Assembly: GCA_030035585.1 (NCBI GenBank)
Contig: CM057469.1
Span: 13,572,501 to 13,636,500, forward strand
DNA from: Dugong dugon
Lineage: Eukaryota; Chordata; Mammalia; Sirenia; Dugongidae
DNA: 64,000 nt
Direction of reading: 5' to 3'
The position numbers were made by a program, and so were the translations under genes. Shown piece after piece: positions 44,399 to 58,310 of the stretch. The notes under the pieces were generated by a model. That model did no database searches. It was not told the DNA's origin and was given only the letters and a program-made list of their open reading frames with translations. Positions within the stretch are counted from its first letter, which is position 1. Every line of letters starts with the position of its first letter.

Positions 44399-45474
44399 TA
44401 AACACTAAGGCACATCTGCTCAGGGAAGGACAGACAGCAAGAGCTCCAGGCCGAAGGGCATCCTGAGACTGGTGAAGAGGGGAGGAACGGGTGTGGATGC
44501 ACGGTGAGAACTCTGTCACCACCAGATCGACAAGCAAACCAATACAACAGTCTTACCACTCTCACTTCCGAGATGTTTTACTTCTCCAAGCTGGGAGGGA
44601 AAGGGATACGTTGGGGATCAGGGAAAGTGCCGGGCGATGGGAGGAGGGGAAGTGTTACAAGAAAAGGAAGTATTTTATACCAAATACAGCTTCACAGAGA
44701 AACATGTGGGCACAAATTCAATACTTTAATTAACACAATTTTAGTATGTTTACTAGCTTAATTTTCAACAGCCTATTTATTTATTAGGTTATATTATTCA
44801 AAAATGATAAATTTAACTAACATGTAGTTCTCTAAAATACCTTAAAATCTATTTAGAAGTGAAAAATATAAACCACACAGTATTCACAACACAGCACTGG
44901 TTACTTCTTTAATACAAAAAAAGTTTTTTGAGAAGATCAAAATTGTTCTCTCATTCACTCTTTTCCCTTTTACTGGAAAATTAGGTAGCTACTATAGTCA
45001 CATGTTCTATTTTCACCAATGTGATTGACTTTCTAATTTTATTGTGTAGCAAATATTCTAAAACTAAAAGGATATTCCGGCATATAACTACAAAATCCAA
45101 TGCAAAACAAATAACTCTAGGCAGGTAAAAGGTTCCAATTGCTGTAATGTATGAGCAACAATGAAAGGTCCTAATTTCTTTTTCAAGTAGCCTTAAAAAT
45201 ATGAGCGGGTAATTAAAACTCCTGAGAGAAAACGCCAGTACAGTAGTATGATGCAACGAAAAACAGACATCAACCATCTAAAACTTTAAAGACAAAATCA
45301 CCGAAACAAATGAGACAGTTGCCTGAAGAGGAACTCTCCCTCATATCTGTTAGTCAAAAAGCACTTACTATTCTATAGAGCATTTAAAAAGTACTACAAT
45401 ATAAGAGTTGATGGTAGCAACTTTCAACTTCAGGAAAACATTATTTTGTTACAAATGAACCCTCAATGTCTGTC
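44399..45474. other. NVL intron, no recognised feature
   Basis: The overlapping frames on both strands near 44350-44760 look random. Confidence 0.4.
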
Positions 45475-45790
45475 TTTATTGTGGTAAATATATATGTACA
45501 AAACTGTGTGCCATTTCAACATTCTTCACATGTACATTAGTGACATTAATTATGTTAATCATGCGGTCAACCATTACCATCTACCCATTTCTAAATTTTC
45601 CCATCACCTTTAACAGAAGTTCAGTGTCTTCTAAGCAGTGAGCCCCCCTTTTCCCCTTCCTCTGAGCTACCTCTAGTAACCACTAATCAACTTTGGTCTC
45701 CATACACTTGCCTATCATAGAGATTTCATACAAGTCGAATCCTATAATATTTGCCCCTTCGTGATTGATTTATTTCACTCGGCATAATGT
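45475..45790 (-). mobile_element. L1 3' UTR, antisense
   Basis: TTTATTGTGGTAAATATATA, CATTTCAACATTCTTCACAT, CCATCACCTTTAACAGAAG and GATTGATTTATTTCACTCGG. It abuts a plus-strand L1M in tail-to-body arrangement. Confidence 0.8.
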
Positions 45791-47055
45791 CAAGTGACCC
45801 TTCTATTTTTGACAAAGGTGCCAAGACAATTAATTCAGCAGGGGAGAGAACAGTCTAGTCAACAAATGGTGCAGAGACAACTGGATAGCCACACGCCAAA
45901 GGATCGATTTGGATGTTTCCTCTTAACATACACAAAAATTAACTCAAAATGGATCACACAGCTAAATGTAAGAGCTAAAACTATAAAACTTAGACGAAAA
46001 CGTAGGAGTTAATTTTTGTAACCTTGATTTAGGCGATGATTTCTTAGATATGACATCAAAAGTGCACACAATAAAAGATCAACTGGACTTTATCAAAACC
46101 AAAGACTTTCGTGCTTCAAATGACACCATCAAGAAAGCAGAAAGACAACCCACAGACTGGGAGAAAATATTTTCAAATCACATATCTGTTTAGGACTTGT
46201 ATTCAGAGTATATAAAGAACTCTTGCAACTTAACAAGAAGGCAAATAACCCAATTAAAAAATAGCCAGAGGACTGAAACAGACATTTCTCCAAAAAAAGT
46301 ATACGAACAGTCAATAAGCACATGAACAGGGGTTCAACATCATTGGTAATTAGGGAAATGCAAATCAAACCACAACAAGATATCACCTCAGACCCACTAG
46401 AATGACTAGAATCAAACAGAGAATAACAAGTGCTGGCAAGAATGTGGAAAAACTGGAACCCTCATCTACTGCTGGTGGGAATGTAAAATGGTACAGCTTC
46501 TTTGGAAAACAGTTTGACAGTTTCTCAAAATGTTAAACATAGAATTACCATGTCCACACAAAGACTAGTATACAAAAGTTCACAGCAGCATTATTCATAA
46601 TAGCCAAAAGTGGAAACAACCCAAATGTCTATCAACTGGTAAACAGATTAAAAAAAAGTGTGGTATATCCACACAACGGAATACCATTTGACAACAAACT
46701 GGAATAAAGCACTGATACATTCTACAACATGGATGAACCCTACCATGATAAGTAAAAGAAGTCAGACACGAAAGTTCACATGCTATAAATTCCATTTACT
46801 TGAAATGTCCAGGAAGGGCAAATGTACAGAGACAGAAAGTAGATTAGTGGTTGCCTAGGGCTGGGGGCGGGGGAAGGATGAATGACTGCTCATAAGCATG
46901 AGGCTTCTTTTTAGGGTTGTGGAAATGTTCTACAATCAGATTGTTGTGATGGCTGCACAACTCTGTCAATATAATCAAAGCCATCAAATTGTCCACTTAA
47001 AATGGGTAAATTTTATGACATGTAACTTATATCACAATAAAGCCTTTTTTTTTTT
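45791..47055 (+). mobile_element. L1M, 5'-truncated, ORF2 end and 3' UTR
   Basis: AAGAGCTAAAACTATAAAAC, GGACTTGTATTCAGAGTATA, AACACATAGAATTACCATG-type run, AAATGTCTATCAACTGGTAA, then GTTGCCTAGGGCTGGGGGCG and a GTAACTTATATCACAATAAA end. The frame 45794-46012 is a remnant of ORF2. Stops and frameshifts are throughout. Confidence 0.9.
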
Positions 47056-47596
47056 AAAAATGGACCATCAGACTAAAGAGACTATAAATACATCCAGTGA
47101 GAATTATTAAATATTAGACAGCCCTCAAAGAACAGAAACTGAAAGTCCTTTCTTACAAATCATTAAACAAATACTTACTGAGCCCTAGTATGTACCAGGA
47201 TACCTGTATGTCAGCAAAAGTGACGTGAAGGCCAAAGTTTATTTTCAAGGGGGGGGTACTGTGCTAAAGGGCAAGAGAGACAGGCTTGACCATGGCAACA
47301 AGTCACTGTTCAACTGCCTTCAAGGAGAATTCAATCACATTCCAATACCATACACACTAGATAATGAAGGAATGCTGCCATTTGACTTGAAATTGAACTG
47401 GCTGAACATCTTACTATCATAAAATAAATATCTGCTCTGTAAGTCTTTCAAAGGTCTCTCATGTGATAATTATTGAGGATTTATGATGATAAAGAGACCC
47501 TGATCTAGATGTTATCTCTCAAATATGAAACTACAGAAGACTTAATCTTTGCCCAGAAGAGGCTTACACATCATAGTTTACTTATTTTTTCAACTG
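47056..47596. other. NVL intron, weak L2-like end only
   Basis: 47160-47290 (AAATACTTACTGAGCCCTAG, ATGTACCAGGATACC) may be an antisense L2 3' end. The rest is unassigned. Confidence 0.35.
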
Positions 47597-47607
47597 AGCC
47601 ATATATA

Positions 47608-47821
47608 AAACCAAAAGAAAATCAAACCCATTGCCATCAAGGCAATTCCAACTCATAGTGACCGTATAGGACAGAGCAGAACTGCTCCATACGGTTTCCA
47701 AGGCTGTGAAATCTTTACGGAAGCAGACTACCACATCCTTCTCCCGTGGAGCAGCTGGTGGGTTCGAACCGTCAATCTCTGGTTAGAGCCAAGCATTTAA
47801 CCACTGCATCACCAGGGCTCC
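47608..47821 (-). mobile_element. AfroSINE, antisense
   Basis: CCCATTGCCATCAAGGCAAT, GAAGCAGACTACCACATCC, GGTTCGAACCGTCAATC and CATCACCAGGGCTCC. An AGCCAT-type duplication lies at 47597 and 47825. Confidence 0.92.
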
Positions 47822-47945
47822 TCCAGCCATGTACAGAGGATAGAAACTCTCTCCTGATACTGTACTGTTACTGGCAGGACATACACACCTACTGACTAAA
47901 AGGAAAAGTAATAAACTATTTGGATTTCTTAACCTATGTACCTTG

Positions 47946-48143
47946 AGGAGCCCTGGTGGCGCAGTGGTTGAACAGCTGGCTGCTAACCAAAAGGTTGGCC
48001 GTTTAAACCAACCAGCGGCTCTATGGGAGAAAGATGCGGCAGTCTGCTTCCGTAAAGAGTTACAGCCTTGGAAACCCTATGGGGCAGTTCTACTCTGTCC
48101 TATAGGGTCACTATGAGCTGGAATCGACTTGACAGCAACGGGT
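47946..48143 (+). mobile_element. AfroSINE, long form, perfect duplication
   Basis: AGGAGCCCTGGTGGCGCAGT (intact A box), an extra central block GAGAAAGATGCGGCAGTCTG, and GACTTGACAGCAACGGG. A perfect 11-bp duplication TATGTACCTTG lies at 47935-47945 and 48144-48154. Confidence 0.95.
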
Positions 48144-48479
48144 TATGTACCTTGTGCAGAAGTATATTTTTTAACTGGCTAGACAGCTGGTTAAGTGGGA
48201 ACAAGCAGTTCCTCAACTTAGAACAACTTTTGCAGGAGTTGGAATTTGGAGAAGGGAGCACAAAGATGTGTGCAAGAGAGATTAGGGCATGATGATCTAG
48301 ATGTCACTGGTAAAAGGAGCTTCCTCTCCTCTGACTAGGCACAGCCAAGTGGCTTCTTCTAGAACAGGGTGTGAATTCTGGCATGCCACACTAGAGCGCT
48401 GTCAAAGAGTTCATCAGAACAAGGAGACGCGGCATGGTGAGAGGACAGTGTTTTCATTTACTTTTAAAAAAATAACATC

Positions 48480-49705
48480 TTGAAAATTAGGATGAAAAAA
48501 CAAAGATGTAGGAAATAGGAGAAAAGACAGGAAATTTAGAAGATCAATCCAGGAAGTTTAGTATGCAAATATTAGAGGAGCTCCAGAGAGAGAGAACTGA
48601 GAAAAGACATATACACATGTACATATATTTGAATGTACACACTATATGAAATTCCCCACAAACTGAGGGGACAAAGCTCTACTTTGAAAAGACCCACCAA
48701 GTGCTCAGCATACAACTGGAAAACAAACAAACAAAAAAACAACAACAAAGAGTCACAGTACAAAAGGGGATCAGAATCAGAATAATGTAAAAGTTCTTGA
48801 TTCTAACAATGAAAACTAGAAGACAAAGAAGCAATGCCTACAAATTACGAAAAAGAATAATTTTCAAACCAAAATTCCATACCCAGCCAGGCTACCAATC
48901 AATAACAAGGGTAGAATATAGACATTTCCAAATACATAAGAACTCAGAAAATTTATCTCCTATGTGGTCTTTCTTAGAAAAGCCACTGAAAGATGAGCTC
49001 TAGAAAAATGAGGGAGGAAACTGAGAAAAAGAAAGACATAAGAGCAGGAACAGAAGGCAAAGGGAAGCAGCAAGTGATAGCTGTTCACACAGCAGGCAGG
49101 AAAGCAACAGTCCAGGGAGGACCAGGAGGATGGAAGATTCCAGGAGGAAGGTCTCCAGAGGGAAAAGAACAAGTGGGATTGATATTTCATCTGGATAAAC
49201 AATATAAACAGCTGTATAACATGTTTGAAGAATAGGTAAATAGAAACAAAGCAAAAGAAAAAAAAGAAAGGAGAGTTAACCAAATCCAAGAAAAAAATTA
49301 TATAAGAGAGGAAACCTCATCATAGCATCAAAATTGGCTCAGCAGAGAGAAAGTAACACAGTCATAGTAATGTAAATGACGACTAGTGATCTAACCAAAA
49401 TTGTGATAAAGCTAAATCACAGTACTGGGAGGACAGAGTGAAGAGAACAGGTGGTGTGGTGGTGATGAGTGTATGTGTGGATCCAGAAAGGGTGAATGTA
49501 AGAAAACAAAATGTTCATCTACCTTAAAAGGAAATTAATGGGCTGTGTTTAAAATCGGTTAAGTCAAGAAACAGCACTATGAGCATATTATTTAAAAATA
49601 TAGAGAAAATACAGGGAAAAAACAGCTCAAGGAACTGATAGTGGTTGTCTTTGGGCAGGGGATGCGAACGGTGGGGATAGAAAACCAGTTTTTGTTACAA
49701 GCTTT
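48480..49705 (+). mobile_element. HAL1/L1M-like sequence (ORF1 3' end type)
   Basis: ACCAAAATTCCATACCCAGC, GAATATAGACATTTCCAAAT, GCCACTGAAAGATGAGCTC and GGTTGTCTTTGGGCAGGGG lie in the order of HAL1-type elements, where the ORF1 end runs straight to a 3' UTR without ORF2. Confidence 0.55.
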
Positions 49706-49949
49706 TCAGAGGCATCTGATTTTTAGCTGATGTCTCCCTCTGCGGGTGTCTTCTTCATGCCATTCACTAACATGGATCTACAACCACAGAGACTTGGTTC
49801 TGACGGTTTTCTTAGGGAGTTCTTCAATTTACAATGAGGCACACCAAACAAAACTGCTGCAAACTGCAGGCATACAACAAATATGCAGAGGAGACTACAG
49901 CCTGCAACGTAGAGGAAATGAACATGTATTTTAAGAACAAGTATGACTC

Positions 49950-50125
49950 AGTGGGTGCTTGGGGCCAAATCTTGGTTTTGTCACTTTCTAGTGGCAAGTT
50001 ACTTAGCCTATCTGGGAGAAAAGTAATAGAACCTACTTCAGAGGATTACTGGGGAGATTATATGAGATAACGTATGGGAAGTACTTACTGCAGTGTCTGG
50101 AAGATAGCAAGTGTTCATGTGATAA
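49950..50125 (+). mobile_element. MIR
   Basis: AAATCTTGGTTTTGTCACTT, GGCAAGTTACTTAGCCTATC, GAGGATTACTGGGGAGATTA and GGAAGATAGCAAGTG. Confidence 0.82.
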
Positions 50126-50139
50126 TTACGGTTATTTGG

Positions 50140-50350
50140 GGTCAGACAGACCTAGATTCAGATCTCTGCTCCACCACTTACCAGTTATTTATCACTGGGC
50201 AAATAATTTCATTTTAATGACTTAATCTTTGCAACAGTAATTATGCATATATAATGGTACCTTCCTCACAAGGTTGCTGTGAGGTTTAACAAGATACACT
50301 ACTTACCAAAGTGCCTATCATTTAGTAGGTGCTCCAAGAACCTAGTTGTT
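50140..50350 (+). mobile_element. MIR
   Basis: GGGGTCAGACAGACCTAGAT, CTGCTCCACCACTTACCAG, ACAAGGTTGCTGTGAGGTTT and TTTAGTAGGTGCTCCAAGAA. Tandem with the preceding MIR. Confidence 0.88.
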
Positions 50351-50529
50351 ATTATTTAATTTTAAATAATATGAACTTGCAAAGAAAACTGAATAGATTT
50401 GCTTCCATCTCCTTTAATATGTAATTTAGAACTGGAAAGAAACCTACTTCTCTCCAAATGTTCCCTATCTCAGTAAATGGCAAAACCCTTCACTCAGTGT
50501 TTTAGGTCAAAAATCTAGCAGTTACAAAC

Positions 50530-50940
50530 TGTCTTAGTTATATCTAGTCCTGCTATAACAGAAATACCACAAGCAGCTTTAACAAACAGAAATTTATTTT
50601 CTCACAGTTTGGGAGGCTAGAGGTCTGAATTCAGGACACTGGCTCTAGAGGAAGGCTTTCTCTATCAGCTCTGGGGGAAAGTCCTTGCCTCTTTGAGCTT
50701 CTGCTCCCGGATGATCTTCGTGTGGCCTGACATGGCTTCTCTCCCATCTCTACTTCTGGATCTTGCTTGTTTAATTACCTTTTATGTCTCAAAAGAGATT
50801 GACTTAAAATATCCCCTACACTAATCCTGTCTCATTAACATAACAAAGAAAACCCATTCCCAAATGGGATTACAACTACAGATACAGTGGTTAGGATTTA
50901 CAACACATATATTTGGGTGATATAATTCAATCCATAATAG
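50530..50940 (-). mobile_element. MaLR-like solo LTR, antisense
   Basis: AACAGAAATACCACAAGC, AGAAATTTATTTTCTCACAG, GTCTCAAAAGAGATTGACTT and ATATAATTCAATCCATAA. Related to 5339-5811 and 40738-41237 but more diverged in the middle. Confidence 0.75.
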
Positions 50941-51254
50941 TAACCTTTATTTTTAAATGCATAAAAATTACCAAACTATTAGAAAAACAAATGTTTGATA
51001 TTAATAATATATGTGCTTTTATTGACACATTAAAAAACAGCAGGTCTAATAAATTTCTGATTTTGAAGCAGTATAAGTTATATTTTGCAATATCTGCAAC
51101 AACTGTAAGGTGATATAAAAGTATTTATGAACTGGTATCTGCTTAGGAGAATTAGGATGTAATTCTGTCCAGATCTGAGGAACTCTCAAGGCCTCTTCTA
51201 GGACAACTCTGTGATGTTATGACCTAAGGACCACTCCTACCACAACTGTTGATG
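50941..51254. other. NVL intron, no recognised feature
   Basis: Nothing supportable seen. Confidence 0.4.
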
Positions 51255-51480
51255 ACAATGACAGTGATTACTAACAGCTGCCCGCCACACACCGTGTTAG
51301 GTATATGACCAACATTACCAACATTACTTTGCTTACCCTCGGTTATAACCCAGTCCACTAGGTACTATTATCAGCAGGATGAAGTAGTATGTGCCCAAGG
51401 TTACTTACTAAGCATAAAGTGCCAACACTAGGACTCACAACAGATCTGTCTAATCCAAAGACAGTATTTAGTTACCGAAC
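51255..51480 (-). mobile_element. MIR, antisense
   Basis: CCGTGTTAGGTATATGACC, CACTAGGTACTATTATCAG, GTGCCCAAGGTTACTTACTA and ACTAGGACTCACAACAGATC. Confidence 0.7.
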
Positions 51481-52349
<869 letters not shown>

Positions 52350-52491
52350 CTAAACAAAAATACAATTCCATCAGCTTCAAATAAAAAGGAAAAAAAAACA
52401 AAAACCATAACCAATTATCTCCATAAAAAAATAACACATCTGCTAACCTGAATAAAAGCTTTTGTCAAACAGATGGTAACAGCTGTGTTCT

Positions 52492-52690
52492 GAGGACTCA
52501 CTATATCCTGGCACTGTGCAAACATGCTCTCATCAGCCCTCTCCACCTATCAGCAGTCCTGTTATTATCCACAGTTCAGATGAGGAAACAGGCTTAGAGC
52601 TTATTCGTTTAGGGTCTTACAGCTAGATAAGGGTAGAGGCAAAACTCAAGCTCAGGCCTAGCTGACCTCAAAGTCTTAGCCTCTGAGTTA
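52492..52690 (-). mobile_element. MIR, antisense
   Basis: TATCCTGGCACTGTGCAAAC, CAGATGAGGAAACAGGCTTA, GTCTTACAGCTAGATAAGG and TCAAGCTCAGGCCTAGCTGA. Confidence 0.82.
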
Positions 52691-53074
52691 TTCAAAGATC
52701 TAACAGCCACAATGAACTTCCCTTTGGGCTAAATCTAGTCTCAACTTTTGAACTCCAGATTCCTCAGAATATCAGGTCTTCTAGATCTTTCAGTGCAGTA
52801 AGTACAGGAGATCTGGGACACTGTGGCGTCTTCTCTTTCCTTGAAGCACAGGCCAACATCCAAGAGAAAAGTTCAGGGAGTTGGTAAACAGAGGTGTAGA
52901 CCAGCGAGGTACAGGAAATACAGAGAAGGGAGAAAAGCGGTGCTGTTTCTTTTTGTCACTAATTGCTTTTCTTCAACATAAATTTTATGTACGTGTGCTA
53001 CATGTACAGGTGGTAAGGGGTTTAACCTACTGATTTCTCCAGAAGAAACATCTGGTGCACTGTATCACTCCTTG
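52691..53074. other. NVL intron, no recognised feature
   Basis: Nothing supportable seen. Confidence 0.4.
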
Positions 53075-53084
53075 GTGGCATAAC

Positions 53085-53244
53085 GGAGCCCTGGTGGTGC
53101 AGTGGTTAAGAGCTTGATTGTTACACAAAGGCTGGCAGTTGGACTCCACCAGCTGCTCTTTGGAAACTCTATGGGGAAGTTCTACTCTGTCATATAGGGG
53201 TGCTCTGAGTCAGCATCGATTTGACAGCAATGGGTTTGGTTTCA
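53085..53244 (+). mobile_element. AfroSINE, full length
   Basis: GGAGCCCTGGTGGTGCAGTG, TTGGACTCCACCAGCTGCTC and TTTGACAGCAATGGGTTTGG. A perfect 10-bp duplication GTGGCATAAC lies at 53075-53084 and 53245-53254. Confidence 0.95.
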
Positions 53245-53279
53245 GTGGCATAACAGTAATAATTAAGAGATTAAGAGAA

Positions 53280-54500
53280 TGACAATCCAGATTTAAAAAA
53301 AAAATTACTGGGTTAAAAAAACAAAACAAAACATTCTTCTACCTAAGAAAGACAAAAAAAATCTCAGAATCACTAAAGGAAAAGGTTGGTAGATTTTACT
53401 ACACTAAAATTATAGCGTTCTTTACAGTCAAAAAAACTAAAAACAAGTGATGTTGCTATTGTTAGCTGCTGTTGAGTCAGTCTGACTCATGAAGACCCCA
53501 TGTGTGCAGAGTAGAACTGTTGCATAGGGTTTTCAAGGCTGTGACCGTTTGGAAGTAGACTGCCACATTGTTCTTCCAAGGCATCTCTGGGTGGGTTTGA
53601 ACCACAAACTTTCTAGCTAATAGCTGAGTGCTTAACCCTTTGCACCACCAGCGATTCCTAAGTGAGAGACTGAGGAAAAACAGTATCAAAACACACAGAA
53701 GGACAAAGGACTAATTTCACTAACCTCCATCATATATATAAGCTCCTATAAATCAGTAATAAAAAAAAGAACATGCCAATAACAAAAGGGTCAAAGGATA
53801 TGACCAGGCAATTCAGAGAAGATGAAATACAAATTTACAGAAGATGGTCAACTTCACTGGTAATTAGAGAACTGAATAAAATTTAATATTATGTTTTGCC
53901 AACAAAATTGACAAAAAATAAGAAGATGGATAGTATCAATTGTTGACAAAGGTGTGGGAGACGGTTATTTTTACACACTGTTGTGGGCATATGTACCTTA
54001 CAGTTTTTATGAAGGATGATACAGCATTATCTTTCAAATTTACTATGTATACGTCTTCAACTCTGAAATTCCACTTCCAAAACTCTCTTATTCTTCCACG
54101 TGTGCACAAAAATATACAAATGTTTACAATTCTGTTTGTAAAAGCAAACAACTAGAAACAACTTAAAAGTTCATAGTAGGAGAATTTATTAAGTAAATTC
54201 TGCTTTCATCCAGACTGTAGAATATTATGTAATAGTTTAAAAAAAGATAAAGTTATTATTAAGTACATGGGAAAATCCTCAAGACAGAATGACCATATTT
54301 ATATGAAAAAAGAAGTCTAAACTATACAGGTTTCAAATGTATGGGAAAAGTTCCAGAATGATAAATACTAAACAGTAAACTGTTAGCAGCAGTAACCTCT
54401 AAGGAATGGGAAGAGCTCACTGTCCGTATTTGTGCCTTATTCAAATTTTTTACAAGCATGTATTCATATATAACTTACATAATAAAGAGAAAATACAATC
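53280..54500 (+). mobile_element. Old L1ME-like ORF2 end and 3' UTR, split by a SINE
   Basis: GGTCAACTTCACTGGTAATT, AATTCCACTTCCAAAACTC, ACAACTAGAAACAACTTAAA, GACTGTAGAATATTATGTAA and AATAAAGAGAAAATAC. No surviving frame. Interrupted at 53451-53659. Confidence 0.7.
53451..53659 (-). mobile_element. AfroSINE, antisense, longer variant
   Basis: TAGCTGCTGTTGAGTCAGTC, GAAGACCCCATGTGTGCAG, CAAGGCATCTCTGGGTGGG and TTTGCACCACCAGCGATTCC. AAGTGA lies at 53445-53450 and 53660-53665. Same subfamily as 23831-24039. Confidence 0.88.
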
Positions 54501-55339
54501 AAATTTAAAATGTTTCCAGAATCTCCTTCAGGTGAAAATGTGAAAAAAGCAAACTACACGTATCAGAGTATGGAAATGTGGTAGGAGATATCCAATAAAG
54601 AGATAACCCAGAAGTTAGGAATGTACTTCACATGGCTGCAGACTTCTCTGAGGACTGTGGGGACGAGACATACCTCAAACAAGGCCCTCCAAATTTAGAC
54701 TCACCAGCTGATAACAGAGAGATGCAAATTATTGAAAGGGGCTGTGGACAAGTGAAGGGTCTTTTCTTGGCCAAAAAAAAAAAAAAAGGAATTGAAAGGA
54801 GTAAAATCTACAGTATTTACAGCTGTGGCTGGTAAATCAAACCGTAGTGTTTTACTCTGGATTGCATGTTAGATTTTGGAATCTGTAGCCTGCAAGGGAA
54901 CCTGGGGAGGATCTCTGCCTCAGCCTATAACACCACAACGCCAATAAGGAATTTCCCTGATGATATCAATGATGCCTGAATAAGGAAACAAAGTCACTAC
55001 GACTTGAGTCATGCTTCTGGTAGTCAATTTTCGTTTTTGCAGCTTTTGAATGTTTCTGGAGACTTTTAGAGAAATGAAGCATTTAATCAATGTTTCACAA
55101 CCTAAGAAAACACACATAAAGACTAACTGTAATTAAATCACGAATGATTTCCCAGATTTCAGAAATGTAATCACCTCCTCAGTCATCTTAGGATAAATGT
55201 ACTTATTTAACAGTCTTTGCTATCTACTTCAAAAAAGGTTATATATTCTTTATACTATGCTTCAAATTATTATACAATAGTACCCCTGATAACTATTTCT
55301 GGGCACCCTCTGTACTGAAATCTCTAAGAACTGTGACTC
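54501..55339. other. NVL intron, no recognised feature
   Basis: An A15 run lies at 54773-54787. Otherwise unassigned. Confidence 0.4.
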
Positions 55340-55522
55340 AAGTGTGGCTGATGCAAATGGTATTCAATGAAGAAACCCACCCAGAGGCACCTCGGAAGAA
55401 AGTCTCAACAATCTACTTTTGAAAAATCAGCCACTGAAAACCCTATGGAGCACATTTATACTCTTCATCACACAGGGTCACCATGAGTCAGAATCAACGT
55501 GGCAGCAACTGGGTTTTTTTTT
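55340..55522 (+). mobile_element. AfroSINE variant, partly deleted
   Basis: ACCCAGAGGCACCTCGGAAG, AAAAATCAGCCACTGAAAAC, CACACAGGGTCACCATGAG, CAACGTGGCAGCAACTGGG and a T-rich tail. Same subfamily as 37455-38217. Confidence 0.82.
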
Positions 55523-55965
<443 letters not shown>

Positions 55966-55970
55966 CTAAA

Positions 55971-57286
55971 CAAACAGAAAGGCAAGAAAACGTAGAGACA
56001 CTTCAACTTTCAGGTTTGGGCCAAATTATAACAAAACTAGCTATAAACGACAGCTATGTCAGAGTCGAAATAGGTTGAACTATATGCAACTGCTAATATT
56101 TAGTAATTTTTTTTATCTACAGAAGCTACCAATTGCATACAGTTCAATTTAATAAAATTGACTATTATTTAAGCTTATTATAAATTTCCTCATTTATAAA
56201 ATAAGGACTACATGGGATATATGATCTTTTATAGCTCAAAAATTTCCATAATTGTCTTTTAGAACTGATCTCCTAAGCCTTATGCATCCAAAATACCCAG
56301 CAGTAATTTTCATTAATTCATCAAGATTTTTAACTGCACAGAAGAAAAACGACTGTTCTACACCAGTCGCCTTGACGCCGTACAGCACCAGAGGAGGTGG
56401 GACTGAGCCAGCCAGGCACCTAACAAGTTCCATAGTGCTTTACTGTATGCTGAAATCTAAATCAAAATATAAAACATCAAGATTAGTTGAGAAATACATC
56501 AATTCATGAGCAGCTGCCCCTGGGACTAATTAATATGAAAAGCTATAAGTAAGGACATGGTTTCATTTTTAGCTAGGCATAAGAAACTGTTTTTGTAAAA
56601 TTTCAAACTAGCTGACCAAGAAAAAGCAGTTTTTTTTCTTAATAAACCGGCTAAATAAGACAGGATCCAAACAACATCTTTACACTGCCAACTAGTCGAT
56701 AATGACTATGCGGTCCTAATAAAGTAAGGCAATTAAGGCACAGAATACATCACAGGTGGCAGTGATTAAGTGTTTTTACTTCCAATTAAAATAGAACTTT
56801 CTTTCCCTCACATCTATCCCATACTTTTCTTTGTACTTTTACTCATTCTGCTTCCCTTAACTGAAATGCTTTTCCAAACTACCTCCAAACATTTCTTCTT
56901 GCATTCTAAAAGATCCCCATAAATCCTTCTTCCCCTTACTCTCTCTTCTTTGCTCTTACGGCACTTTCTACTATTGTAACATTTCATCTACTCTACCTTC
57001 ACAATATTATAAGGTCCTTGGAAAGCAGACGTTATGTCCTTTTCGTATTTTTCTCTCATAACATCCAGCGAAGTGTACAAATATAGCAGACTGGCTTAAT
57101 TTCCTGAAAAATCTAATTCAGCAAAACTTATATCTGGAAAGCTGAACCAAATTATTCAGTAGATATTTTAGAAAAAAAGATATCAGTGAGTTTGGGAGAG
57201 AGAGAGTTTCAGACTGGGATGGAAGAGAACAATCAATATAGCTGGCAAAGGGACTTTGGGCACAGCAAACCAAAATGACTCAGTAA
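55971..57286. other. NVL upstream intron, no recognised feature
   Basis: Unassigned A/T-rich intron sequence. The C+T-rich run on the plus strand near 56860-56960 is not near the acceptor. Confidence 0.4.
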
Positions 57287-57725
57287 CGGGAAATTTTAAG
57301 CAGAACAGAATTTCATATTCTCATGGAACCCAGACCTTCTGGAGCCGCTGAGGTTGGATGAACCCCCGAAATTATTGCCCTGAGATAATCTTTAAGCCTT
57401 AACCCAAAAACATGCCCTAAAGTCTTCTTTAAACCAAACAACAGTTTAGCTTAATTAGTAAAGAATGTCTGCCTTGAGCATTGTGCTCTTTTAGGAACTA
57501 TTTATATGGGATCAAACTGACAACAGCAACTCCAAAGGTTAGACAGGAAGCTAAGGAGGCAGTGAGTTTATGTTAACAGAGGAAGAACAATTCAGAAAAG
57601 GCAGGTGAGAATGGCTTCACAACGTGATGAACAGAATCAAACTCACTGAACTGGACATGTAGAAATTGTTAAATTGACATATGTTCTGCTATGTATATTT
57701 TCAACAACAAAAATAAATAAGTAAA
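57287..57725 (+). mobile_element. Afrotherian L1 3' UTR, tail type A
   Basis: AGCAGAACAGAATTTCATAT, TGAGATAATCTTTAAGCC, CTTGAGCATTGTGCTCTTT, AACTGACAACAGCAACTCC and TTTTCAACAACAAAAATAAA. A possible duplication GAAATTTTAA/GAAAATTTTAG lies near 57288 and 57736. Confidence 0.8.
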
Positions 57726-57996
57726 AAGAAAAGAAAATTTTAGTTAGAGGAAGGTAAACCAAGCTTCAAAAGCACAGATTAAAACCAATTTAATTCTAAC
57801 AAAGGCAACACTGATTAAAATCAAACAAGCAAACAAAATAAAATTCTGCTATCCTGGCTTTTTTTTTTAAGAAGTGAAAGAAAAGTTTTATTATTGCATA
57901 AGCATTAAACCAGAATGGTATGCATCACTGGCAATCCACTAAAGAGACTGCCTATCACAACCTTAAGAGGAAATATTTCAAATAAAAATCTTAGAG
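57726..57996. other. NVL intron, spacer before the L1
   Basis: No feature recognised. Confidence 0.35.
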
Positions 57997-58004
57997 GGTT
58001 CCGG

Positions 58005-58014
58005 CAAGATGGCG
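58005..58014 (+). promoter_or_regulatory. YY1-type site at L1 5' end
   Basis: CAAGATGGCG lies eight bases from the apparent start, the same place as the YY1 site that sets the start of transcription in human L1 (established for human). Function here is inferred. Confidence 0.65.
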
Positions 58015-58310
58015 CTCTAGGCAGAAGTACCACGCCGTTCCCCCACAGCAAAGATCCGAAAAACTAAGCGAAACAGAGAATCAACAATCCTGAAACCCTA
58101 GAACATCAAATGAAGAGATAAAGAACTCAGCTGAGCAACAAATGGAGTGAGAATACTGAAAGAGAGCGGAGAGCGAGGAGAGATTCATGCAGAGGTCCCC
58201 TACCAGCTAACGCAGCGAGGATCCACCACCTTGGACTCCTGTCGGAGACCAGCAGAAGGGGGTGCGAGAGGGCAGCCTCGCGGAGCGTCCAGTGGAAGAC
58301 AGAGCAGCCG